A DNA stretch of 17,840 nucleotides from Thermomucor indicae-seudaticae (taxonomy: Eukaryota; Mucoromycota; Mucoromycetes; Mucorales; Lichtheimiaceae), in the NCBI GenBank assembly GCA_000787465.1, contig JSYX01000680.1, forward strand, positions 1 to 17,840, in the 5' to 3' direction. Made by a program: the position numbers and the translations under genes. Shown here piece after piece: positions 8,070 through 16,322 of this stretch (position 1 is the stretch's first letter; each line of letters begins with the position of its first letter). The notes under the pieces were generated by a model. That model ran no database searches. It was not told where the DNA came from and saw nothing but the letters and a program-made list of their open reading frames with translations.

Positions 8070-9408
8070 ATGAGTATTCCTGTACCGCCACCTTTAGGAC
8101 TTGGACGTCCGAGCAGAGAGAGCATTCAGTATCGATTAGGTATTATGGAGGTCTTGTGTCAGGATGTTCATCGTTTTTGATCTGTCTCTGCTCTCTCGGT
8201 CAAGTTGTGGTGCAACATCCGAAACGGGCCCGAAGCTGTGGATTCGGCGAAAAGGACAAACGGCCGGTTGACCCACCACCCATTCTGCAGTTGTATAAAG
8301 AAAGGCCAGACGGGGTCCTCGAAAGAGTGAGGCAAGTTCAAGTTGCCAGTCAATGGTTCCCCAAATCGCCTGACGTGTCTTGTTGTTCAACAGCGAAGCC
8401 GAAAACATCTCGCACCTTATTGTCCAATGCGACCTGTATTCAGTTGACCAGAAGCATATCCGCAACATTGTGTATCATCCTGCATCGATTAACCCCGCTT
8501 ATCCAAACAGTACGGCCACCGTCATGTCGTTTCAGGAACCATTGCCTGTCCGAAATTTACTGGGCACAGTGGTATCGAACGCGTATCAGCTCATGGACCT
8601 TGACAACCAACTAGGGATCTTTTTCATCTTTCCTGATCTGTCAATACGAACAGAAGGTCGCTTCCGTCTCAAGTTCAAATTCATCGATCTATCTGCAGGG
8701 TAAAAAAAAAGTTTCGTTGTTTAGCACAGGACAAACAGTTTTGCTCAACGAAAACGCACGCGCATTCTCTCTTTTTTCTTGGATCAAAAACTGTTGTCTG
8801 TGCGCCCTCAGGGATCCGCTTACAATGAGCACTTCAATTTCTCACGAGGTCTTTTGCGATCCGTTCTCAGTTTACGCGGCGAAACATTTCCCGGGGATGA
8901 CAGGTACCAGAGTTGCATTTGTTGCCATGGCTGTTACTCAGACAGAAATCCATAATAACCAGGGTCGACCGCGTTATCGCAGTGTTTTGCCAGGCAAGGC
9001 ATCAAGATCTCTGTGCGAAAGGGACCAGGACTGAAGCGATCGTCTGACGAAGTATTCCGGCCAACTGATCCAAGTAACCAAGATGACAATATCGCGCCAG
9101 GACCAGATAGCCGAGCCGGGAAGGAGACGATAAAACAAGGAGGCGAAAACGAGGAGAACGAAACCCAGCATCGGAGGAGCCATGACGACAACAGCACCAG
9201 CAGCAACAACAACAGCAGCATGAACATCTCTTCTGGCGGAGTCCTTGCTGCTGACTTGAACCAACCACCCTCTTCTTCATCATCATCATTGTCATCATCT
9301 TTGTTCATATCACAACCCGAAAAGACGTCTTATAGTCGCATCGACATTTCAAACATCCTTTCGGCTCCATCTCCGCCTGAAACAAAAGAGAATGGCGGTA
9401 TTTTATGA
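8070..9408 (+). CDS. Velvet-domain transcriptional regulator
   Basis: Five exons: 8070-8139, 8205-8331, 8394-8699, 8812-8903 and 8963-9408, giving 346 aa. The velvet domain covers about residues 17-219. It opens with YRLVVVQHPKRARSCGFGEK, followed by DKRPVDPPPILQL; the middle has GTVVSNAYQLMDLD, then LGIFFIFPDLSIRTEGRFRL; then VFCDPFSVYAAKHFPGMTG and STALSQCFARQGIKISVRKG. Velvet proteins are fungal nuclear factors that bind DNA, form homo- and heterodimers, and link development with secondary metabolism. The domain has no large insertion, which is closer to VosA than to VelB. The tail (220-346) is disordered and rich in Ser and Asn, ending in a possible short motif, YSRIDISNILSAPSPPE. Intron 2 needs a GC donor; the other three are GT-AG (65, 112 and 59 nt). 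The family call is very sure; the subfamily is not. Confidence 0.93.
8332..8393 (+). other. GC-AG intron 2 of the velvet gene
   Basis: 62-nt intron with donor GCAAGTTCAA, a CTGAC branch-like site at 8370-8374 and acceptor CAACAG. It splits an AGC codon. The downstream exon fixes the phase as 2. The only other phase-2 GT donors nearby (GTTGTA and GTATAA, about 8290-8300) would delete roughly 13 residues after DPPPILQL, which is too short for a velvet domain. Confidence 0.7.
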
Positions 9409-9988
9409 TGTTATCAATATGATGCCTCTTAAGAAACAAAAAAGAGAAAACAGCAGCATGGAATATTCCCCCATTTAACTGTTGTGCATATGCGTTGGAG
9501 CCCTTGTCTATTATAGACGATTCTACTCTGGCAGTGCCACGACAGAATAAGTGACCCCTAGATTTGAAAGCAGCGACTTATTAGTGTGCAACCAAGAGAG
9601 AAAAGAATAAGCTTGGTGCGAAAAAAATAGAGTCCCTTGTCCGATTGTCCCCTTAGCAGTAAGCTCTCCACTATTATTCCAGGGGTCCACAGAGGAGAGA
9701 GAGAGTCCGCAATAGAGCTACTATATAAACATCCCCCTTTTATCAGAAATCCGCGCTTCTTCTTTTTTGCTCTTCTCGACAAAAAGGTAACTGGATGACG
9801 ATCTGCGGGGAAAGAAACGTGTAACACGATGTCGTACGAAGAACGTGTATTGATATATCCATTTCATAGGGTTCCTTTTTGTCTGCCTGCTCCTCTTCTA
9901 CTGCTTATTCTTTTTATTTCTCTCTGTATATAATAATAGTACCAGTACGAGCAAGCCCTTGTCATATAAAAAATAGTAAAAAACGCTC
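9409..9988. other. Intergenic region and likely promoter/leader of the RabGAP gene
   Basis: No full gene. TATATAAA at 9722-9729 lies 260 bp before the RabGAP ATG and could set its transcription start near 9755. The leader would then carry a short ORF (9829-9933). A GTAACT donor-like site at 9787 allows a 5' leader intron, but no acceptor stands out. A second AT-rich element, CATATAAAAAA near 9963, is too close to the ATG to be preferred as TATA box. No clear AATAAA for the velvet gene is seen. Confidence 0.45.
9829..9933 (+). other. Upstream ORF or tiny gene, 34 codons
   Basis: ATG to TAA frame encoding a peptide that starts MSYEERVLIYPFHR and has a hydrophobic Leu/Ile/Pro-rich second half. 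It lies between the TATA box at 9722 and the RabGAP start at 9989. If transcription starts near 9755 it is an upstream ORF that could limit translation of the RabGAP. It could equally be chance or be spliced out. Confidence 0.25.
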
Positions 9989-10296
9989 ATGTCAACAGCA
10001 GTGGACGATTGCCCTTCACCCCTTCACCAGGAAACGACGAACGAAGCAACCAATGACAAAACACCCAATCCTTCGCAGCAGGACGTCACAGACACGCAAC
10101 CACAACAACAAGCGGCAGACTGCCCTGAAGGAACAGAGCCCAATCTTACATCATCAGAACACAATGAGCCGCCGATGACGCAACAACAACAACAACAACA
10201 ACAGCAACATGCACGTCATTCGTCCATTGTTTCTATTGAGTCATCATCACCATGGTGGCAGCGGTTCGAAGACGAGAATGCAGAAGCAGCATGCCT

Positions 10297-10335
<39 letters not shown>

Positions 10336-13087
10336 GTCTGTGAGCATAGTTGTAGTTAGTAACACTTGCCATTTTAGGATGCTGAACAAGAGCTCTTGAT
10401 TCATCTGGAAAAGCAGCAGCGTGCGCTGGCGGCTGATCCTAAATCCTCATGCATTGATTCCTCTGGCCTTCTTTCAGCAGCAGCAGCAGCCGCCGAGCCC
10501 GACACTTTTTGGCAATCGATGGTCGTGGATTATCCCAAGATGGCCGTCAAAGCAGTCCGCCTGCTGACCACTCGGTTACGACAGCAAGGTATTCTACCTG
10601 CTTCCTGGCGTGGTATTGTCTGGCAGGTCATGGCTCAATCATGCGATACACATTTGGCAAGCATCTACGACAAGCTTGTGCAAGGCGAAATGGGTATTTC
10701 GTCGTTTGAGCGCATCATTGATCGTGACCTCGGTCGTTTAGCCGTCGACAACAGCCTTGTGATGGCCAGACTTCTAAAGGCGTACAGTGTTTACGACGCC
10801 CACGTGGGCTACTCTCAAGGACTGGCCATGCTTGCCCGCCCAATTCTGATGGTGGTATGTATTCCCCCACTCGACTGGGCCTTTCGATATGCTAAAACTG
10901 CGTCTTTGTAGATGGAGGAAAAGCAAGCCTTCTGTACATTTGTTAGGTAATGCAATTCCCTGCAGCTTTTCCCGGGATGAATCTCCTTATCTTTCTTCTG
11001 TCGAAAACTTTATTATTAGACTGATGGAACTGTACGAAATGCGAACCTTATTCACACTTAATATGGACGGTTTGCAGCTGCGGGTACATCAGTTCCAGAC
11101 ATTACTGGCCCAGCTATGCCCCGATCTTGACGCCCACCTGGCAAACTATGGCATACACCCACCCATGTACGCCTCGCAATGGTTCCTGACCCTTTTTGCC
11201 TCAGCTTTTCCCACTCGACTCGTCCTACGCATATACGACCTTGTCTTCAGCCAGGGCGCTTTTCCGACCATGATGCGCGTGGCGATTGCAGTCATGCAAA
11301 AGCACCAAGAACGACTATTGAACATACATCAGTTCGAACAACTGTTGACATTTCTCACTAGCGGCACTCTATGCGACCAGGATTCCGAGCTTATGGATGC
11401 GGTCTTTGAACTCAACGCCAGCATCACAGCAGCCAAACTGGACAGCATTGCAGCAAGCTATCTCCAAGAACTTGCGCAGGAAAAGGACCGTGCTCAGCAG
11501 CTCCTTGCTATTCGACTCAACAAGACGAAGAAATCCAGACGGGAATCTTGGTTTTCCTGGACGTCCTCTTCAGAGTCGCCTCCAGCAACACCTAACACGT
11601 TCGGCGGCCGACGGTCCTCGTCGTCCTCCATACCAGACCGCTCCACGGTTTCGACACTGCACCAGCAGATCGAGGACCTCGTGACAGCGCTCTCTCAGCT
11701 TCAGAAGGAACATTCGCGGCTCAACGAGGAGATGACAGCCATGAAACTGCGAGAGCTCGACCACGAGACGGAGCGAAACAAGCTCGCGAAGCGCAATGCG
11801 ACCCTGGAGAAGCGTGTCAAGAAATACAAAAGCAAATTAGCGGCTGCACAGGAAGGATCTGCGAAGCAGCCGCAACAGCGACGAAAGAGTGCTGGACTCC
11901 CGCCGCCAGCCCCTGCACCCGTCGAAGCCAATCCGCCAAAGGACGACGACGAGTTTAAAACTTTTGTGAACTCACTTCGCATGAGCGGCGACTTTGGCGC
12001 GTTGATCGCCGGGGCGTTGGCTCCTGAAAAGGACGGCTCTGCGGCCTGGTCAGCCGTTGAGACAAAGGAGCAGAATGATCAGCAGCAGCAGCAGCAGCAG
12101 CAACAGGAATACAAAAAGGAGGAGGAGAATGATACAAATGCGCTGCACCAAGTGACATCTGAGCTTGTTGCTGTCAAGTTGGCCAATTTTGAAATGGGAC
12201 AAAAGTACGAGCAGCTATGTCGCAAGTACGAAGAAGCGCAAAAGGAGATTGCGGCAGCGCAGCAACGACAAGCTGAGCTAGACCAGCACCTTTCACATCT
12301 TCAGAACGAGATTGAGCTCCTGCACAGCGAGAAGGAGCAGATCCTGCAGGAGCACGAGGAATTGATCAGGGAGAACGAGGAATTGACGGAGAAGAACATG
12401 GCAGCTAAACGAACGGCAGCGGAGCTTCAGTTTGAGAAGATGGCTCTCACGAAAGACGTTGAGAAGCTGGAGAAACGTGTGCAGACCCTGGAGAAGGAGA
12501 AATCCGAGTACTTGATGCCTCGGGGATCGTTCACAGAAGAAGTGTTTATGGCTCACAAGATCTTGTTCGATAACAATGAAAAGCATCAACGACAACAACA
12601 ACAACAGCAGCAGCAGCAGCAACAGCAGCTCAGCGACGAGTTCCAGAAGAAATACATCGAGAGTGACCTGAGGTGCCGTGAGTTGGAGAAGCTCTTGGCT
12701 GAAGCCAAGGTCAAGTTGGCAGAATACGAAGCAGCGGCTGCGTGCATGATGCCACCTCTTTCGCCACGGCCGTCGCTGCAGCAGAGCCGCTATATGAATA
12801 AGCGCACTTCGACGGCGTCGCTCTCGATGCTGCTTGCTGCCACGAGCCGAGTGACGTCTCCGACCTCCACAGACGACCGTACCCGCCGCGACTCGGACGA
12901 AAGCTATGCATCCTCGATTACTTCGGCCACATCCCTCGGTAGCATGACCAAGCATGACAACACAAAGCGAGCTAGCATGTATGCCAGGTTGTGGAATCCT
13001 TTTGGCGCAACAACGATGCCGATACAGAACACAGCCGGTGCCAGAAACTCGATTGCCGTCATGACCAGACAACAGCAGATCCTTTAA
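9989..13087 (+). CDS. TBC-domain Rab GTPase-activating protein with coiled coils
   Basis: Four exons: 9989-10297, 10378-10854, 10912-10946 (35 nt) and 11020-13087, giving 962 aa. Residues 1-103 are polar with a Gln run at 65-73. The TBC domain spans about 161-380 and keeps both catalytic fingers: IDRDLGR (Arg223) and YSQ in GYSQGLAM (Gln250). It continues through KQAFCTFVRLMELY and ASQWFLTLFASAFPTRLVLRIYD. TBC proteins speed GTP hydrolysis by Rab or Ypt GTPases and so switch off steps of vesicle traffic. The layout (TBC, then long heptad-rich coiled coils at about 495-560 and 640-830) recalls the yeast Gyp5/animal EVI5 group. Further Gln runs lie at 628-636 and 799-810, and a Ser-rich tail with SPTSTDDRTRRDSDES follows. 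Introns are 80, 57 and 73 nt, all GT-AG. Function is confident; the target Rab is unknown. Confidence 0.93.
10299..10332 (+). repeat. (TA)17 microsatellite inside RabGAP intron 1
   Basis: A perfect run of 17 TA units starts with the T of the intron's GT donor and makes up 34 of the intron's 80 nt. The donor hexamer GTATAT is itself part of the repeat. Confidence 0.95.
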
Positions 13088-13095
13088 GTTGCGTG

Positions 13096-13112
13096 CTCTC
13101 TCTCTCTCTCTC
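13096..13112 (+). repeat. (CT)n run after the RabGAP stop
   Basis: About eight CT units in the first 25 bases after the stop codon, within the 3' untranslated region. Confidence 0.85.
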
Positions 13113-13296
13113 GCTTTTTCTTTGCTGACTACTGCTGGACAAACGCTCAGCAAGGAAAACACAATCTTTGAAAAATGAACCCCCTGCTGTATACCCTCTT
13201 CTTCTTCTTCCTTGCAAAGAGTTCCGTCCACATATTGCTATCTCTCTCTGTCTTCCCCTTTTCCTTTGCAGCGTTCCCTTTTTAGATTCAAACTCC

Positions 13297-13302
13297 AATA
13301 AA
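13297..13302 (+). terminator. Polyadenylation signal of the RabGAP gene
   Basis: AATAAA 210 bp after the stop at 13087, after a pyrimidine-rich stretch. It is the first canonical hexamer downstream. Confidence 0.5.
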
Positions 13303-13638
13303 CGTCTTTATGTTTGTGAAAAGCGAAAAACAAGATGCGTACAGGGTTCGCATTTTCACGTGCAAAAGATCGTGTCATTTTGCCATATCCGAGTAACGTC
13401 GTGCTACCTTTATTGCTCATATGATATTTAGTAAAGAAGCCATATTTATTAAGTGCGTGGCGAACCACAGAGTGTGCTGACCCACGAAACTGCTGGATGA
13501 ATGTCATCCAAAGAACACGGAATACCGATGAAACAGACAATAATAAAATGAGGACAATGAAAGACTACAGACGACATTTTTTTTCACATGATTCGTTCCC
13601 CTCCTTTTGATGTCGCACTAAAACTATTTTGCCACATC

Positions 13639-13646
13639 TATAAAAG
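13639..13646 (+). promoter_or_regulatory. TATA box of the START-domain gene
   Basis: TATAAAAG ends 54 bp before the ATG at 13701, predicting a leader of about 25-35 nt. Short out-of-frame ATGs at 13651, 13659 and 13668 would lie at or before the expected start of transcription. Confidence 0.65.
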
Positions 13647-13700
13647 TTCATGTCAGAATGTCCAAAATGAAAAAGAACCCTTTTTCAATTCTTTTTCATC

Positions 13701-14660
13701 ATGGTCGTCTTGGATTCGAATAACCGCCACGCCGCCGCCTCCCGCAAGGCTCTCGAATACCTCAAGGAACTCTCGGCGTCTCTTGACGGATGGGAGTTTT
13801 CCCAAGAAAAGGACGGCGTCAAGCTGTACAGCAAGGCGGTTCCGGACTCGCCCATCCCTATCGTGCGCGGCGACATTATCTTGAAGACGGACAAGTTTAC
13901 GCCGTGGGATGTCGCTGTGGTCGCGACCCAACCGGGATGCCGAAAGATCTGTAAGTCCATCTATAGACAGCCTCTGAGCATCGCCAAACTCACGTATCGG
14001 TCAGGGGATGAGAAGTTTGACGTGTCCGAAGTCAAAGAAGTGTTTACATGCTTCGAGAGTCTTTTCTGGGTCAAGCTCAAGGCACCGTGGCCGATCAGTC
14101 CACGCGATTTTGCCGGTGTCGCCTTGCGCGATATGGACCGCGAGCTGTGCTACGTGTCGATGTCGTCGGTGGAGGACGCTGCGATCCCGCCAGTGTCGGG
14201 CTGCGTGCGCGGCAACCTGATTGTGTCCGGCTGGAAACTGGGGAAGGTGCCGGAGGGCGTGAGCATCACTTACATTACGCGGGTGGACTTGGCGGGCTCG
14301 ATCCCGAGCTCGTTCCTCAAGACGGTTCAGCAGCAGATCCCGCTGTGCGCTGGCAAGGTCGCCGAGTACGTCCAGTCGTACGGCTTCCCGCCTGCGATCG
14401 TGCATACGACGGCCACGTACAGTCCCGAATCGTTTGACCACGGCAAGCGCGAATTCTCCGTCACGGTCGACAAGGCGCCCAATGTGGATGCTTCCGAAGC
14501 CAAGTGGCTCACGTCGTTCCAAATGTACCCGAACGGCATCAACGTCTCGTTGTCCTCGGATGACGCGACTTTCGAAATCGTCGATGCCGAACACGGCAAC
14601 AAATGGGTCCACGTCAAGAATATTACCGGCCCGACGACCGTCAAGATTTCCAAGGCTTAA
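13701..14660 (+). CDS. START-domain lipid-transfer protein
   Basis: Two exons, 13701-13950 and 14005-14660, giving 301 aa. The 54-nt intron has donor GTAAGT and acceptor GGTCAG and no in-frame stop, so the frame stays open across it. Splicing restores CRKIWDEKFDVSEVKEVF, the usual START segment; unspliced, 18 foreign residues interrupt it. The START fold spans about residues 20-215: DGVKLYSKAVPDSPIPIVRG, then SLFWVKLKAPWPISPRDF, then the C-terminal helix SSFLKTVQQQIPLCAGKVAEY. START domains bind a single lipid such as a sterol, phospholipid or ceramide in a helix-grip pocket and move it between membranes. Residues 222-301 form a separate beta-rich extension I cannot name. No signal peptide or membrane helix is seen, so the protein is probably cytosolic. 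The ligand is unknown. Codon choice is strongly biased to G/C endings, suggesting good expression. Confidence 0.88.
   Translation: MVVLDSNNRHAAASRKALEYLKELSASLDGWEFSQEKDGVKLYSKAVPDSPIPIVRGDIILKTDKFTPWDVAVVATQPGCRKICKSIYRQPLSIAKLTYRSGDEKFDVSEVKEVFTCFESLFWVKLKAPWPISPRDFAGVALRDMDRELCYVSMSSVEDAAIPPVSGCVRGNLIVSGWKLGKVPEGVSITYITRVDLAGSIPSSFLKTVQQQIPLCAGKVAEYVQSYGFPPAIVHTTATYSPESFDHGKREFSVTVDKAPNVDASEAKWLTSFQMYPNGINVSLSSDDATFEIVDAEHGNKWVHVKNITGPTTVKISKA
13951..14004 (+). other. Stop-free 54-nt intron of the START gene
   Basis: Begins GTAAGTCC and ends GGTCAG. The length is a multiple of three and it carries no in-frame stop. Removal makes a TGG codon and restores KIWDEKF, matching START proteins. 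Confidence 0.85.
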
Positions 14661-14878
14661 GGCCTTTCTCTCAGTATCATACCAATAGCTGTGCTACTAC
14701 TTGTACATTTCCCTCTCTGTATACATAGTAAAGATCCACGTTTGGTTTTCGCCAAAGTCGGCTCAGATCGCCCATATTGGGTTGCGGAAAATACCCAAGC
14801 ATAATAGTCGACACTCGTTCCTGTTGTATTTGTTGATAAAGCTGATTCGAACTGTGAGACCAGTGTTTACTCTTCGTA

Positions 14879-14903
14879 GAAGGAAGGAAGGAAAGAAGGA
14901 AGA
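14879..14903 (+). repeat. GGAA-rich microsatellite
   Basis: Imperfect tandem copies of GGAA/GAAA just before the short frame at 14921. Confidence 0.8.
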
Positions 14904-15062
14904 GCTTCTAACTTAAAGACATGGCAACAGGCGGAATTCAATATCCGAACTCTCTACTGCTATTGGATGTCCAGATACGACAGCTCCTTACAAAGGCACA
15001 CGCCTTTCGACCGAGTCAAACGATTCACGGGAAACCAGATCGTTCAGGACCGAGTCCCGTAG

Positions 15063-15266
15063 GCACAGGTTGCCCCATTCTTTCCTTTCCTACCAGTCCT
15101 CCATGGACCGACGTACCCTGCGCAAACTCCACCTTCACTGCAAAACTGGGCCAAGGAGAAATCCCATGCCACGACGAAGACAAGTAGTGAGTTAGCACCG
15201 TCCAATGACTGCGTGCATTGCTCGCGTAATCCCGGTCACAAAAGACACGGGCCCCTACATGAGTGA
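15063..15266 (+). pseudogene. Possible retroelement Gag-like relic with a damaged zinc knuckle
   Basis: A 67-codon open stretch without an ATG is Pro/Gln-rich, then reads NWAKEKSHATTK and finally NDCVHCSRNPGHKRHGPLHE before a stop. The Cys-x2-Cys then Gly-His spacing resembles a retroelement zinc knuckle, but it has one extra residue and the last Cys is missing. An ATG-started frame (14921-15187) overlaps it in another phase. It could be a dead Gag fragment, an exon of an unrecognised gene, or chance. Confidence 0.2.
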
Positions 15267-15906
15267 CCTGCATGAGTAACAATATCGAACGAGATAGTAA
15301 CACACCTGGAATACAACGAAGATAGATCCGTGTGTATGGATGGTCAAGCTACATGGGCCAGCGAAAGGAACTTGCATTACTGGATCTTACCAGACATACA
15401 ACAAAGTCCATTGTTCAGTCATGTCAGCCCAAACAATTGTGGGGAGAGATATCTGATTATCGGGATCTTAGGTTATCTGATATGATTGTTTATCTTGAAA
15501 CATCAGGTCCATCTATTAGAAAGTCCATGTCAATTAAGTGCATTGTCCAGTGATAACGTCAGTCCATTGTTGGTTTCAGTCACAGCTTCTCAGCAATAAC
15601 ACTTACGTGCGATATGCTTGCGAGCCCAGTCATCTGATTTTGTCACGGGCCAGAAACCGTGTCAAGTCGAATCATGCCTAGCCGCACCATCCACGTTCAA
15701 TGACGCGATTATGTTGCGCATGAATGACAAGATCAGATATCTGCCCAGGCCACATATGTTTAGGCGCCCAAATCTGATGTAGACTAACCCTGTTTTCAAT
15801 TTGAATTCCTTGGCTTCGGGTCATACAAAGAGCTTTGACACACTCTGACTCCGTGAAATCAGATACAGGGCTCGCGCTTCAAGTTTAAACGCCGATGGAG
15901 GGATTG

Positions 15907-15923
15907 TATAAAAAAATTTTTTT
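15907..15923 (+). promoter_or_regulatory. Likely TATA box and A7T7 tract of the ODC gene
   Basis: TATAAAAAAA merges into a perfect A7T7 palindrome. It is the only clear TATA-like element in the 430 bp before the ODC start, about 400 bp upstream of the ATG. Confidence 0.45.
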
Positions 15924-15939
15924 CCCTTGGGAGAGGAAC

Positions 15940-16322
15940 CGAGCGTCTTTTGCTTCGTTTTCCAACCGAACCCAACGCAAACAAACACACGCACAAACAG
16001 CACAGCGCCCCCACCTCCACCCTTTCTAATTATTTGCCGAAGCACGTACACCTTGCTCTATCGACCCGTGGAACTTCGGCAAGATCTCTAAAGTTAGCAT
16101 TTAAATCTCTTCTGCTCTTAACCGATCCTTTTGTTTTTTCCCTCCAGCGGACCTTGAGTCGTCCGTTGCGTCTGCCCATCACGACTTCAGAAACCAAGCT
16201 TGTCGCTAGCCTATTTAACCGGCGGGGCTTTCCTCCTTGGCTCTAACAAAAAAACGAACGAAATATCGCGCACACTTTAACTATTACTTAACACATTGCC
16301 CTTCGCCAGCCATATCCATACG
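15940..16322 (+). promoter_or_regulatory. Probable long ATG-free 5' leader of ODC
   Basis: If transcription starts about 30 bp after the TATA box, the leader is about 380 nt. No ATG occurs in 15897-16322 before the start codon. The sequence is rich in C, A and T, with few Gs at the start (CAAACAAACACACGCACAAA). A pyrimidine tract ending CTCCAG at 16147 could be a leader-intron acceptor. Confidence 0.4.

Larger units (their letters stand above)
14661..15899. other. Intergenic region with possible mobile-element debris
   Basis: Starts with the 3' region of the START gene; no AATAAA is clear. A GGAA-rich run lies at 14879-14903. Coding-like pieces occur at 14921-15187, 15063-15266 and 15332-15553 in different frames with no agreed gene model. 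Two AGATAA sites (minus strand) lie at 15473-15478 and 15490-15495. Nothing else is supported. Confidence 0.5.

Noticed and set aside
7457..8125. 222-codon open frame on the minus strand before the velvet gene
   Set aside because: It overlaps the velvet promoter and first exon in antisense. The product is low in recognisable structure, with runs from A/T tracts, and matches no family I know. Most likely chance openness.
12293..13231. 312-codon minus-strand frame
   Set aside because: Antisense shadow of the RabGAP coiled coil; its Leu runs are the reverse of the CAG/CAA glutamine tracts.
14001..14612. 203-codon minus-strand frame
   Set aside because: Antisense shadow of the GC-rich START exon 2, rich in Arg and Asp as expected from codon bias.
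14921..15187. 88-codon plus-strand frame with a good ATG context
   Set aside because: No recognisable domain, and it overlaps a second coding-like frame at 15063-15266. Not enough to call a gene.
15332..15553. 73-codon plus-strand frame
   Set aside because: All three frames here read partly open and none matches a family. It is best treated as intergenic debris.
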